From Edaphobacter paludis (GTDB taxonomy: Bacteria; Acidobacteriota; Terriglobia; Terriglobales; Acidobacteriaceae): 64,000 nt of DNA. Location of the stretch: the NCBI RefSeq assembly GCF_039993895.1, contig NZ_CP121194.1, forward strand, positions 62,001 to 126,000, written 5' to 3'. Both the position numbers and the translations under genes were made by a program. Every line of letters starts with the position of its first letter. Position 1 is the stretch's first letter. Below, piece by piece: positions 1-9,224 of this stretch. The notes below the pieces were generated by a model, which saw only the letters and a list, made by a program, of their open reading frames with translations, searched no databases and had not been told where the DNA came from.

Positions 1-108
1 CTCGGCGTTCCGGGCTCGCTGGCCTCGCAGTATGTCGTTGTGAAGTTCGGCGGCCTTGTAGTGAAGGGCGCGAACTACGCCCACTATCAGGTGCTGGTCG
101 ACCGCTAG
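1..108 (+). CDS. 3' end of an unidentified protein (partial, phage block)
   Basis: The frame is open from the first base and stops with TAG at 106-108, giving 35 residues that end in QVLVDR. The fragment is too short to assign. Its position just before a head-tail connector gene is where a capsid or capsid-decoration protein usually lies in tailed-phage head modules, so a virion head protein is a reasonable guess, but that is context only. The start lies outside the window. Confidence 0.55.
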   Translation, partial: LGVPGSLASQYVVVKFGGLVVKGANYAHYQVLVDR

Positions 109-155
109 GACAGAAATCAGGGACTCGCAGGTAACTTGCAGGGGCCGGTGCATTT

Positions 156-815
156 GTGTCGGTCCCTGTTTCTTTTTCGAGGGAGGTGGATGTGGGTTAT
201 TTATTGCCGGCGGAGTATGTGCAGTACGGGTTGACGGCGGAGACGACGGACAATTGGGTGACGATGGCGTCTGCGCTGATGGAAGCGTATTGCCGCCGTC
301 CTAGCCTGATGGTGACGCAGTATGTGGAGCGGGTGCGGCTGACGGCAGGTGCGCAGACGGCGCGCCTGAGCTATCGTCCACTGGCTGCGGCGGCGGGTGC
401 AACTTCGGCGCTGGTAGGCGTTAACGTGCGCTACGGACGGCCCCGACGAGGTGAGTTGCCGGATCCCTATCGCGAGCAGATTGCCTGGGCGTTCAGCGTG
501 CCGGGAAGTTGGAATGCGTTAGACGTGGCCAGCGTGGATGTGAACGAGACGACGGCGGAGTTGACGTTCCCGATTAACTTTCTTGGGCTGAACTACAACG
601 AAGTCGAGGTGACGTATACGTCGGGGCTCGTGACCATTCCGGATGCGGTGAAGGTGGCCTGCGTGCAGATTGTGAAGAATGCACAGGCGACTCCGGCGAT
701 GAATGTGAAGTCAAGCCGGATAGACACGATGCAGATGCAGTACTTCAGTGGGTCGTTGATCGATGCCCAGGTGCAGTTACTGCTGCGGCCTTATGTAGCC
801 GAAAGGCTCGGGTGA
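156..815 (+). CDS. Phage head-tail connector (gp6-like) protein
   Basis: The gene encodes 219 residues from a GTG start at 156. The N-terminal part (DNWVTMASALMEAYCRRP, about residues 30-50) resembles the helical region of gp6-like DNA-packaging/connector proteins. These form the ring under the portal that joins head and tail. The following 4-bp gap to the next gene and the downstream tail-terminator-like and tail-tube-like genes fit the standard head-to-tail order. At 219 residues it is roughly twice the size of minimal gp6 proteins, with a beta-rich middle and C-terminal half that I cannot assign. The connector role is inferred from resemblance and neighbours. Confidence 0.55.
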   Translation: MSVPVSFSREVDVGYLLPAEYVQYGLTAETTDNWVTMASALMEAYCRRPSLMVTQYVERVRLTAGAQTARLSYRPLAAAAGATSALVGVNVRYGRPRRGELPDPYREQIAWAFSVPGSWNALDVASVDVNETTAELTFPINFLGLNYNEVEVTYTSGLVTIPDAVKVACVQIVKNAQATPAMNVKSSRIDTMQMQYFSGSLIDAQVQLLLRPYVAERLG

Positions 816-819
816 CGCG

Positions 820-1251
820 ATGGCTGATCTGATAAGCAACCCGGATGCGGCGCTGCGGTTTGCGGAGACGTTGCTTCGCGGAGTGGGCGGCCGGTCTGTC
901 GTGCTTCGCATGCCGGCTACGGCAAGCGCGGGTGATGTGACCGAGCAGTTGGGGCTGGCGGTGCCCCAGTTTCAGGATGTGGAACTTGCTCCCGTAGTCT
1001 TCCGTTCAGCGCGGGCGCGTGTCGTGGAGGGCAAGGCCGCGAGATGGGAGTTGCTGGTCTCTGGCTGCGCGGTGCAGGCGCTGACAGGGTCGTTGGGATT
1101 TGGCGCGGCGGAGTCGATGTTTGCTGCGGCGTTTGGCGTGTTGATCGATGGCGTGCTGATGACGGTGGAATCGGCCACGGCGGCGGAGGTAGAAGGCGCG
1201 GCTTATCTGTACCGGCTCGTATTGCACGCTCCCGTTGCGCAGGCGGTTTAG
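820..1251 (+). CDS. Phage protein of unknown function at the head-tail adaptor position
   Basis: The gene encodes 143 residues beginning MADLISNPDAALRFAETLL. It starts 4 bp after the connector gene and is followed by the tail-terminator-like gene, so it is co-transcribed with virion morphogenesis genes. I see no catalytic motif, signal peptide or membrane segment. In comparable modules this slot holds a head-closure or adaptor protein. The product could be that, or a small structural protein specific to this phage type. Several frames are open in this stretch because of high GC; this one is preferred for its tight spacing and its phage-gene context. Confidence 0.5.
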   Translation: MADLISNPDAALRFAETLLRGVGGRSVVLRMPATASAGDVTEQLGLAVPQFQDVELAPVVFRSARARVVEGKAARWELLVSGCAVQALTGSLGFGAAESMFAAAFGVLIDGVLMTVESATAAEVEGAAYLYRLVLHAPVAQAV

Positions 1252-1290
1252 TCCGATTGACGAAATTGTATCGAGAAAGGTTACAGATTA

Positions 1291-1785
1291 ATGCAGAACG
1301 CAAAAGATACGTTTTATACCACGCTGCGCGACCGGCTGGCGGCGGTAAACCCGGCGCGCACGATAGTCGTGAGAGGCGTGACCCGGCCGGCGGTGCTGGT
1401 CGAGGAGAACGAGCTGCCTTCTGATGCTGTGCCGGTCGATGCGTTTCGGCTGCGCTGGGTGGGGCTGAAAGCAGATCCGAATGGCGCGCAGCCGCTGGTG
1501 ACGATGAGCTGCGAGATCCGCTACGCGACCGATGGGAACTCTGGCAATGGCGGCATGGATCGCGGGCGTCTGTTGGCTGGGATGGATGCGGAGCTCGCCT
1601 CGGCCGTGAGCGAACATCCTCGAAGTGCGGTGAAGATGAGTTATTCCGCTGCGCCGCCTGTGGCCATGGGTACGAATGTGTTCTGGGGTGACGTCGCATT
1701 CAGCGCGGCTGCAACGACAGGTGAGCGGCTGGAGCGGGTGGCTACGGTGGAAGTTTTTTGCTACCAGGAAGCGGGTGAGCTGTGA
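1291..1785 (+). CDS. Phage tail-terminator/tail-completion-like protein
   Basis: The gene encodes 164 residues starting MQNAKDTFYTTLRDRLAAV, with a helix-plus-beta-sheet character typical of tail-completion proteins. These cap the tail tube and join it to the head. Its stop overlaps the start of the tail-tube-like gene by 4 bp (GTGA), so the two are translationally coupled. It follows connector-type genes by 39 bp. Assignment rests on order and general fold character rather than a diagnostic motif. A minor tail protein is the main alternative. Confidence 0.45.
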   Translation: MQNAKDTFYTTLRDRLAAVNPARTIVVRGVTRPAVLVEENELPSDAVPVDAFRLRWVGLKADPNGAQPLVTMSCEIRYATDGNSGNGGMDRGRLLAGMDAELASAVSEHPRSAVKMSYSAAPPVAMGTNVFWGDVAFSAAATTGERLERVATVEVFCYQEAGEL

Positions 1786-2747
1786 GTGGATTGGTTGATG
1801 CAGTAGCTCCGGTGACGCGGAGGGTAAGGGCATATTTTGCTCCGGTGAACCGCGCAGCAGGCGTGCCCGCGATCTTTGACGCGGCGCAGATGGGCAGCTT
1901 TGAACTGGACGTTCCAACAGCTCCGTGGGTGGATCTGGGATGGTGTTCGGGGTTCGCTCGGAAGTGCGCAACCAAGGTTGCGCCGCTGCGAACAGGCGCT
2001 CCGGCGGTGGTTCAGACACAGGTCCGGACAGAGCTCGAGGCCACCGTTTCGCTCGAGTTTGAGAGCTGGGGGAAGTTGCAGATGGCTCTCGCCGCTGGGT
2101 CGCAGCAGATGAATCTATTGGTGACGGCGGCAGGCGCGGCGGCCAATGGAAGTGGTGGCACCGCTGCTGCTCCGGTCCCGCTCGTTGCCGGATCTACAGC
2201 GGCTTCGCTGAATGTCGGCACGGCGTCTGGTTCTTTTAACGTCGGTGATTTGGTAGTTGTCGATGTGGACTATGCGGGGCAGGTTGGCTTTGTGGGCAGC
2301 GGAGTGAGCGCGGCATATGTCGCTTCGGCAACTGCGGTTAATGGAGATGTGAATTATGTGCGGCGCGTTTCGCTGAATGTTGCGCGAGTGATCGCGATTG
2401 CGAGCGGTGCGTTGCAGCTTGGCACGCCGCTGCTGGCGGGGGCTCCGGCAGCGGGTATGCAGGTGAGCAAGCTGGTTGGGTTTGTCGATCGCGAGGGCGG
2501 CGGATGGTTTCAGGAGTGGTCTGCGCTGTTTGTCCTGGAGGGAGAGCAGGGCGACCGGGTGATCTATCACTATCCGCGGTTGCAGGCGATGCAGGGATCT
2601 GCGGAGTCCATGGTGGCATTGGCAGCGCCGCTGGAGCGAGTAAGGCTGGCGGGGGCATTTCGCGCGCTGCCGGTGAAGGATGCTAACGACGGCGAGACGG
2701 TGGTTTGTTTCCGGAGCTATCTGCCGGGAGCGATGCGAGCGGTTTAG
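1782..2747 (+). CDS. Phage tail-tube-like structural protein
   Basis: The gene encodes 321 residues from a GTG start at 1782 that overlaps the preceding stop. The sequence is beta-rich, with long Gly/Ala/Val/Ser stretches and a central domain (about residues 130-240) that looks like an inserted beta domain. Tail-tube proteins of siphophages and myophages sit just after the tail terminator, as here. A tape-measure gene would be expected next but is absent; a large secreted fibre-like gene follows instead. Alternative: a generic major tail or decoration protein. Confidence 0.5.
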   Translation: MSGLVDAVAPVTRRVRAYFAPVNRAAGVPAIFDAAQMGSFELDVPTAPWVDLGWCSGFARKCATKVAPLRTGAPAVVQTQVRTELEATVSLEFESWGKLQMALAAGSQQMNLLVTAAGAAANGSGGTAAAPVPLVAGSTAASLNVGTASGSFNVGDLVVVDVDYAGQVGFVGSGVSAAYVASATAVNGDVNYVRRVSLNVARVIAIASGALQLGTPLLAGAPAAGMQVSKLVGFVDREGGGWFQEWSALFVLEGEQGDRVIYHYPRLQAMQGSAESMVALAAPLERVRLAGAFRALPVKDANDGETVVCFRSYLPGAMRAV

Positions 2748-2846
2748 ACAAAGGATTAGTATCGATCAAAAACGAGAGCCGATCGCGATGGGCACGGCGA
2801 AGCGCGGATCAGGAACAGACAACGGCACGAACGAATTACAGAGGTC

Positions 2847-2878
2847 TCTCGACAGCGCCCTTTGGGCCTTCGTCGAGA
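2847..2878. repeat. Intergenic hairpin with GATGACG tail
   Basis: TCTCGAC at 2847-2853 pairs with GTCGAGA at 2872-2878, and inside it GCCC (2857-2860) pairs with GGGC (2864-2867). The right arm runs on into TGACG. Similar tails follow the hairpins near 46395 and 31490, so this may be one copy of a dispersed intergenic repeat. It lies between the tail-tube-like gene and the fibre-like gene, and there is no T-run that would make it a clear terminator. Confidence 0.45.
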
Positions 2879-2909
2879 TGACGTGTCTGTCAGGATGAGG
2901 AGGACGGGG

Positions 2910-5900
2910 ATGGTTTGGAAGCTTAGACGATGGACGTTGGTGGGGATGCTGCTGGCGGTGATGACTGTGAGTGCAGCCGCGCAGATTGCTACCACTTCGG
3001 TTACAGATACAGTTTACCGTGCGGATGGAACGGCGGCCACAGGCACAGTGCTTGTGAGTTGGCAGGCGTTTACGACTGCGTTGGGACAATCGGTGCCGAG
3101 TGGAAGCGCGTCTGCGACGATTGCAAGCGGTGGTGTGATGAGCATTGCGCTGGTTCCCAATGCCGGAGCTACGCCGATGGGGAGTTACTACACGGCGGTG
3201 TATCACCTGGATGACGGGACGGTGAGCCGTGAGTTCTGGGTGGTTCCGGCTAGCCAGACGCCGGTGCAGGTCAGCGCGATCAAAAATTCCGTGTTGCCGA
3301 CTTCGGTGGCGATGCAGACCGTGAGCAAGAGCTACGTGGACACGGCGATTGCAACTGCGGTAGCGGGACATCCGCTGGATAGCACCAATCCGTATGTTTT
3401 GAAGAGCGGAGATACGATGGCGGGTCCGCTGGTGCTGCCCGGCGATCCCGTAACGGCTACGCAGGCCGCCGACAAGCATTATGTGGATGCGAGTATCGCC
3501 GGAGTTGCAGGTGGACTGGGGCAGAAGGTCTCGGAGTTGCCAGCCGGGTCGCAGATCATCTCTCAGCCCGTCGGCACAAATCTGGATGTTAACAAACTGA
3601 ATGGCGTGGTCTATGCCAGCCAGTATGTGAACGGACAGGGAAACAACGGCATCGCAAATTCGCTGGCCAGTTCGGACTGTGCGAACGGCTGCGATATCAA
3701 TATCGAACCGAGCTATGCTTCCACTGAAAACTACACGCCTTCAACATGGAACAGCAGTATCGGTGGCGGGACACATATTGGGGACCAAAGGAACGGTGCG
3801 CGACGAGATAGCTATTTCAATCCGGTAAACATGTTGGGGCCTGGCCTCGATGCGGGGCAGGTGCTGGATGTTCAATCGACACGGAGCGCGGCAAGCGTCT
3901 TTCAAAACGAACGAGCTGAAGAGCCCAGCTCCTTTGGACTGATGATTTCCCACGAGGGCCTTACTGGCGGGTCGAACCTGTTTCCAGCATCGATTGAGAG
4001 CACACCCTATTTCAAGAGCAATTACGCGGCACTGTCGGTGACGGGAACATACAACACGATGGGGCAGCATGTTCTTGCGCCGAAGCAGATCAACTGTTTC
4101 GGCGTTGGAGATTGCCTGATCGGCTCGCAATTTATTTTGGCTTCGGGCGGCTTTCGCGATGAGGCGGATGAGGGAGCGCACCCGATGGACCTGCAGATAC
4201 AGGAAGATACGCGGGTGTTTCAGGGCACATGCAGCTCGGGTTGCACGACGGGATCGACGACGGTTGCGGTGGCAGTGACCTCTTCGCCGGGCACGCAGGG
4301 AGAAGGACGATACCTGATCGACAAGAATCCGGCGGATGTCATGACGGCGGGATCTCTGACGAGCGGAACTCCGACAGTGGCGGGGACGCCGGGAGCCACG
4401 GCGAGCTTTAGCGGAACGAACTTTCCGGTGAGCGTCTTCTTTGAGACGGCGCAAATGATTCCATCGCAGGCGAACAACGTCGCTCCGGGAACGGTGACCG
4501 TAACGCTGGCGACGAGCGGCGTAGTTGCGGGTTTTGCGACGAATACGTCGGTGGCCCCCAGTCAGAGCGGCGTGGCCTGTGTCGTGGACCAGCCGTTCAG
4601 CACCGCTCCCCACAACTACGAGATGGGGAACTACACGGTGATCGATGGCACACATCTGCAGATGACACTGAACAAACCGCACCGCGCCGGGGCGACGATT
4701 GCGATGGGCGGGCTATGCGGCTATGGGCTGGAGCAGACGGTGGATACGGCCAATGGTATTCGACAGGTGTTCCCTGTGATTGGGTCCTACTCGCCGACTG
4801 GCCTCTATTATGCCGGTGGGTTGACGACGATTGTAGGCATCAGCGGCCTCACCAGCGGTTTTTTGAATCTGAGCGCCTCGATTGCCTCGATCACGCGCAA
4901 CAACAATGTAGTAACGGTAACGACGGCGGGAAATCTGCCGGTCGATGTGAATAAGCTGACGCTGACGGTCTCCGGAGTGGCGGACTCGAGCTACAACGGC
5001 AGTTTCCCGGTGACAACGACCGGAGCGAACACGTTGACCTATGCCAATGCAGGCGCAAACAGCACCAGCACCGGAGGCACGGTGGCTATACTGACTGGCG
5101 GCTATGCCCTCTATCCCATGGCGGAGGTGCTGGGCGTATTCGATGCAGCGACCAAGACGATAGACGGACAACTGACATTGGCGCCGAACACGGTGCCCTG
5201 GGCGGTGAACGATCCGGTAGAAGAGCCGCATTACTACCAGGAGAAGGTAGCTGCCGACGCTACCTATGTGGGGCAGACGATGCCGCGACCGCTACTCAGT
5301 CAGGAAGCCGGGATTCAATATCAGTTGGGGGCCGGGCCCGGATTGTCGGGTTGGTCGATCAGCAATATGGTGCCGGTCTCGAACTACCTGGGCAACGGAG
5401 GAACCCATACGATGCCTTTTGCGGCCTATCTAGCGAAGGGCATCTGGCAGACGACCATGGATGCACAGGCTGGGGACAGCAGCGTATTCGCAATCCACTG
5501 CAACTCGCATGGCTGCGGAAGGTGGAACTCGATCTACAACCTGTTTCAACTGGACAGCGCTGCCAGCGTCGACACCATCAGCTTTCAGCCGTTGACCAGC
5601 GCGTTGACGATGACGCTGCGCGGGACGAGCTATGGATTCACGCCACAGGCATTGACCGCGGGAACCGTGAATGCGACGACCGTGAATGCAACGACGCTGA
5701 ATGGAACCGTAAATGCGATGCAGGTAAGCGGAACCCTCGGTGCTTCACAGTTGCCGGTATTCGGAGCCTCCGGTAGCGGGCACGCGGCGGGCGCGGTGCC
5801 TGACCCTGGCGCTGCGGCAGGGTCGACGCGCTATCTGCGGGAGGATGGAACCTGGGCGGCTGTGAGCGGGGCCAACAGCGGCATGGCTGGCCAGCTCTCG

Positions 5901-7451
5901 GCCAATCTGCTCGCGCGCTATGCGCTGACCGATGGCAGCGGAGCGCCACAGGATACAAGTGGCAACGGCAACAACGCAACGCTTCCGGGCGGAACGGCGA
6001 ACCCGGCGTGGACGTCGCAGGGAATCTCCTGCAATGGCACTTCGCAGTACTTCGGCGCGACTGGCACCAAGACAGCAAGGACGTTCGTATGGGCATCGAC
6101 GTTGACTCCGCAGCTCAATGCGGCTCTCCCGGCAGGGGCGCAGTTTGTCTCGGCGTTTGGTGTGCCGGACCTGAGTGTTGTGTTTGGCGGCAGCTACTAT
6201 GGGCATCATCCGGCAGTAGCCCATGCCGGAACCTACGGCGATATGAGTAACGACACGCTGCAGGGCACGCACACCTTTGCCCTGACGTTGGGAACGAATA
6301 GTTCTACGGACCCCAATGTGTTCTATATCGACGGCATGCCGACTACTTATATCTCCTCTCGTGCGGCGGCTGCGGCACTGGCCACCGCAGACTACCAGGT
6401 ATGCGGAATGAATTCCGGGTACTCCACTTATTTCGGCGGAAATTTTTATTACTTTGAAGCGTTCTCCGACGAGAAGACACCAACGCAGATTCAGCAGGAG
6501 ACCGCCGCGGTGACGCAGGTGGTCAAGAGTCGCGGGGTTGCGTACAACACCGTTCCCAGCGCCGCGACCAAGGATCTGTATATCGCCGTGGGCGATTCGC
6601 TGACGAACGGTGAAGGGGTCAATCCTTCAAGCCAGTACATCGCGCCAACGGACTCGTTCGACGTGCTGAACTATGGGCTGGGTAACTCCGATAGCGATGA
6701 CCTGTTCGAGCTGTTCGATGCCCGGGAGGCGCCGCTGTACCGGCACAACGCGGGCAGGAACGTGATCCGGCTGTGGGTGGGAACCAACGATGTGAGTACG
6801 CGAGGCAGAACGCCGCAACAGGCGCTCGACGGCATTCGCGCGTATTGCAGAAAGGCGAAGGCAGTAGGATTTCAGACCATCGTCTCGGACATGATTAGCC
6901 GGACGGGTAACGACAACAATATGCTGGCGCTGGATACATTGCTGACAACGCAGGATACAGGATGCGACCTGATGCTCGACCTGGCATCGGATGCACGCAT
7001 TGGAGCGGTGGGCGCGAATACAAACGCGTCTTACTTCCAGAGCGATAACACTCATCTGAACCAGGCTGGCCAACAGAACATCGTTGCACCGGCGGAGACG
7101 CGGGCAATCAACCTGCTGTCCCATCTGAAGGGAACGCAGACCAGCCCAACGGTGACGGCGGCAATCTACACGATGGCGGACTATGACCTGTATCTTCCGG
7201 TAAGTCCTGCGGCGAACTCTGTCGCGGTAACGCTGCCGGACTGCAACTACTTTACCGGCATGACGCACTCGATCAAGAACGTACAGACGACGGGCGCTAA
7301 TGCGGTTACGGTGGTTCCGGCAGTAGGCCAGTTGGTCGACGGGTCAGGATCTGCCGTGGCAATTGCGAACGGAGCGACGCTGGTTCTGCGGCCGGTGGTG
7401 CTGAATCGTACGACTGCGGGGTGCAGTTGGCTGAAGGTCAGCAATAACTAA
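2910..7451 (+). CDS. Secreted fibre-like protein with LamG-like and SGNH/GDSL hydrolase domains
   Basis: I chose the ATG at 2910, which has AGGAGG six bases upstream and yields a clear Sec signal peptide (positive MVWKLRR, hydrophobic core, SAAAQ cleavage region); the product is 1513 residues. Residues about 162-192 carry a phage tail-fibre motif (KSGDTMAGPLVLPGDP, then ADKHYVDA). A concanavalin/LamG-like domain covers about 1000-1180. An SGNH hydrolase domain follows, with block I GDSLTNG (about 1228), GTND (about 1290) and DNTHLN (about 1378) supplying the Ser, Gly/Asn and Asp-His residues. The C-terminus resembles tail-fibre tips. A likely role is binding and de-esterifying surface or environmental polysaccharide. 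A Sec signal is odd for a virion protein, so it may instead be a host-exported cargo product. The terminator right after it suggests an independent transcription unit. Confidence 0.8.
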   Translation: MVWKLRRWTLVGMLLAVMTVSAAAQIATTSVTDTVYRADGTAATGTVLVSWQAFTTALGQSVPSGSASATIASGGVMSIALVPNAGATPMGSYYTAVYHLDDGTVSREFWVVPASQTPVQVSAIKNSVLPTSVAMQTVSKSYVDTAIATAVAGHPLDSTNPYVLKSGDTMAGPLVLPGDPVTATQAADKHYVDASIAGVAGGLGQKVSELPAGSQIISQPVGTNLDVNKLNGVVYASQYVNGQGNNGIANSLASSDCANGCDINIEPSYASTENYTPSTWNSSIGGGTHIGDQRNGARRDSYFNPVNMLGPGLDAGQVLDVQSTRSAASVFQNERAEEPSSFGLMISHEGLTGGSNLFPASIESTPYFKSNYAALSVTGTYNTMGQHVLAPKQINCFGVGDCLIGSQFILASGGFRDEADEGAHPMDLQIQEDTRVFQGTCSSGCTTGSTTVAVAVTSSPGTQGEGRYLIDKNPADVMTAGSLTSGTPTVAGTPGATASFSGTNFPVSVFFETAQMIPSQANNVAPGTVTVTLATSGVVAGFATNTSVAPSQSGVACVVDQPFSTAPHNYEMGNYTVIDGTHLQMTLNKPHRAGATIAMGGLCGYGLEQTVDTANGIRQVFPVIGSYSPTGLYYAGGLTTIVGISGLTSGFLNLSASIASITRNNNVVTVTTAGNLPVDVNKLTLTVSGVADSSYNGSFPVTTTGANTLTYANAGANSTSTGGTVAILTGGYALYPMAEVLGVFDAATKTIDGQLTLAPNTVPWAVNDPVEEPHYYQEKVAADATYVGQTMPRPLLSQEAGIQYQLGAGPGLSGWSISNMVPVSNYLGNGGTHTMPFAAYLAKGIWQTTMDAQAGDSSVFAIHCNSHGCGRWNSIYNLFQLDSAASVDTISFQPLTSALTMTLRGTSYGFTPQALTAGTVNATTVNATTLNGTVNAMQVSGTLGASQLPVFGASGSGHAAGAVPDPGAAAGSTRYLREDGTWAAVSGANSGMAGQLSANLLARYALTDGSGAPQDTSGNGNNATLPGGTANPAWTSQGISCNGTSQYFGATGTKTARTFVWASTLTPQLNAALPAGAQFVSAFGVPDLSVVFGGSYYGHHPAVAHAGTYGDMSNDTLQGTHTFALTLGTNSSTDPNVFYIDGMPTTYISSRAAAAALATADYQVCGMNSGYSTYFGGNFYYFEAFSDEKTPTQIQQETAAVTQVVKSRGVAYNTVPSAATKDLYIAVGDSLTNGEGVNPSSQYIAPTDSFDVLNYGLGNSDSDDLFELFDAREAPLYRHNAGRNVIRLWVGTNDVSTRGRTPQQALDGIRAYCRKAKAVGFQTIVSDMISRTGNDNNMLALDTLLTTQDTGCDLMLDLASDARIGAVGANTNASYFQSDNTHLNQAGQQNIVAPAETRAINLLSHLKGTQTSPTVTAAIYTMADYDLYLPVSPAANSVAVTLPDCNYFTGMTHSIKNVQTTGANAVTVVPAVGQLVDGSGSAVAIANGATLVLRPVVLNRTTAGCSWLKVSNN

Positions 7452-7456
7452 GTTAC

Positions 7457-7486
7457 GAGACGCGGCTTCATGCGAGGCCGCGTCTC
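7457..7486 (+). terminator. Rho-independent terminator after the fibre-like gene
   Basis: A perfect 10-bp stem, GAGACGCGGC (7457-7466) with GCCGCGTCTC (7477-7486), extends by one more C-G pair, has a 10-nt loop and is followed by CTTTGTC. It begins 6 bp after the stop codon of the fibre-like gene, so it probably ends that transcript before the terminase gene. The T-run is short. Confidence 0.7.
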
Positions 7487-7507
7487 GCTTTGTCTGGGGG
7501 GACAAAT

Positions 7508-9001
7508 GTGGAGATGGGTGGGATGACCGAGGAGCAGTGGAGCGTAGAGGATTTGCTGAAGTATGGCAGGGAGATGAACGAGCAGCCTGAGAAGATATTT
7601 GAAATCGCGGGGAAGCTACTGAAGGTGCGGGACCGGGAGGGGGTGGAGCGGCCGCTGTTGCCGAATGCAGTGCAGGAGGAGTTTGAGCGCAATCGTGGGC
7701 AGCGGAATATCGTGTTGAAGGCGCGGCAGATGGGCATCACAACCTGGGTGGCGGCGCGCTTCTTTTTGAAGACGATCACTACTCGCGGCGTGATGACGGT
7801 ACAGGTGGCGCATACCCAGGGAGCGGCGGAGGGGATCTTCCGCATGGTGCAGCGTTTCTGGGAGTGTCTGCCGGAGAAGCTGCGCGAGGGGCCGCTGAAG
7901 CGCAGCAGGGCGAACTCGGGGCAGATGCGCTTTGCCGCGCTGGACAGCGAGTTTCGCGTGTTGAGCGCGGGCGATGAGGGCGCGGGGCGCGGCCTGACCA
8001 TGCAGAACCTGCATTGCAGCGAGGTGAGCCGATGGCCCCGCGCGGCAGGGGAGACGCTGGCGGGGCTGCGCGCGGCGCTCGCTCCGGGCGGCGAGCTGGT
8101 GATGGAGTCCACGCCCAACGGAGCTTATGGCTGCTTCTATGAAGAGTGGGGGCGGGCGGGTTCGAACGGCGTGGTGCGGCATTTCTTTCCCTGGTGGCTG
8201 GAGAAGGATTATGTATCTTCTGCGGTTACAGAATTTACCGAGGAAGAGCAGGCGCTGATGCTGGCGCATGAGTTGACGCCGGAGCAGATCGGCTTTCGGC
8301 GCGGACTGGAGGCGAACTATCACGGACTGCGTTCGCAGGAGTTCGCGGAAGATTCAGAGACCTGCTTCAAGGCCACGGGCGATTGCTGCTTTGAGGCTCC
8401 GGCGGTGGAGGCGCGGCTGGCCCAGCTGGACGAGCCGACGGAGATGCGACACAACGGAGCGTTGCAGGTGTGGCTGCCTGCAATACCGGGCAGGAAATAT
8501 CTGGTGGCGGCCGATCCGGCGGGGGGCGGCATGGACGGTGACTTCGCCGTGGTGCAGGTCATCGATATGGAGTCGGGCATGCAGTGCGCAGAGTTGCAGC
8601 AGCGGCTGGCTCCGCTGGACCTGGCAAAGGCAGCAGCCAAGCTGGCCCGGGAGTACAACGGTGCGATGATCGCGGTGGAGCGCAACAATCATGGCCATGC
8701 AGTGCTCGCCTTTCTAAGTACGGTAGAGCACTATGCCTATGTGTATGGCCAGGGTGGCGACGCGGGATGGCTTACCTCGGCGGGCAGCAAGCCGGGCATG
8801 GTCAGCCGGATGGGTGCGCTGCTGGTGGAGTCGCCGTTGATGTTCTCCAGCAGGAGATTGCTGGCGGAGTGTCGTACCTATATCTCGCTGCCCGGAGGCG
8901 GGACCGGCGCAGCCAACGGAGCGCATGACGATTGCGTGATGGCGATGGCGATCGCGCAGGCGGTACGCGCTGAAATGATTGTGAAGATGAAGAAGAGATA
9001 G
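7508..9001 (+). CDS. Phage terminase large subunit
   Basis: This is the ATP-driven DNA-packaging motor with headful/cos nuclease. The ATPase domain shows the Walker A-type segment LKARQMGITTW near residue 75. The RNase H-like nuclease domain shows AADPAGGGMDGD (about 335), VERNNHG (about 385) and NGAHDDCVMA near the C-terminus, giving the expected acidic residues. I prefer GTG 7508 because GGGGGGA lies five bases upstream, giving 497 residues; TTG 7490 and ATG 7523 are possible. A terminator precedes it, and it is followed by a palindrome and a HipA-like kinase gene before the portal gene, whereas terminase and portal genes normally adjoin. No small terminase subunit is visible. Confidence 0.92.
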   Translation: MEMGGMTEEQWSVEDLLKYGREMNEQPEKIFEIAGKLLKVRDREGVERPLLPNAVQEEFERNRGQRNIVLKARQMGITTWVAARFFLKTITTRGVMTVQVAHTQGAAEGIFRMVQRFWECLPEKLREGPLKRSRANSGQMRFAALDSEFRVLSAGDEGAGRGLTMQNLHCSEVSRWPRAAGETLAGLRAALAPGGELVMESTPNGAYGCFYEEWGRAGSNGVVRHFFPWWLEKDYVSSAVTEFTEEEQALMLAHELTPEQIGFRRGLEANYHGLRSQEFAEDSETCFKATGDCCFEAPAVEARLAQLDEPTEMRHNGALQVWLPAIPGRKYLVAADPAGGGMDGDFAVVQVIDMESGMQCAELQQRLAPLDLAKAAAKLAREYNGAMIAVERNNHGHAVLAFLSTVEHYAYVYGQGGDAGWLTSAGSKPGMVSRMGALLVESPLMFSSRRLLAECRTYISLPGGGTGAANGAHDDCVMAMAIAQAVRAEMIVKMKKR

Positions 9002-9192
9002 TGTCCTGCCGGACGGGCCTCCTGCGCGGAGGGCGGTCACTTCGTGACTTGTATACCTTTTCTGGGCGAGGAAAAGGTACGGGGCCTCCCGTTGGTCGGC
9101 AACGATACTTGATCCCGACCAACGGGAGGGCCACCCGAAGGCGTACACGAGTCACGAAGTGACCGCGCAGCGGGCCCTGTCCGGCAGGACAC
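9001..9192. repeat. 190-bp nested palindromic element
   Basis: The outer arms are GTGTCCTGCCGGAC at 9001-9014 and its exact complement GTCCGGCAGGACAC at the right end (9179-9192). Inside, GGTCACTTCGTGACT at the left matches AGTCACGAAGTGACC at the right. Next comes a small hairpin, CCTTTTC with GAAAAGG (near 9057-9076). In the centre a 15-bp perfect arm, 9085-9099, pairs with 9115-9129. The whole element can fold into one long cruciform. It starts at the terminase stop codon and ends just before the HipA-like gene. It has no coding capacity of its own and resembles a MITE or a structured mobile or regulatory repeat. Confidence 0.8.
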
Positions 9193-9224
9193 GGGGTTTA
9201 TCCTGTTGCCCAGGGGTAAACGGC

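Noticed and set aside
9159-9224. Upstream extension of the HipA-like gene to GTG 9159
   Set aside because: These codons lie inside the right arm of the palindrome and do not resemble the family's N-terminus; TTG 9225 has a ribosome-binding site.
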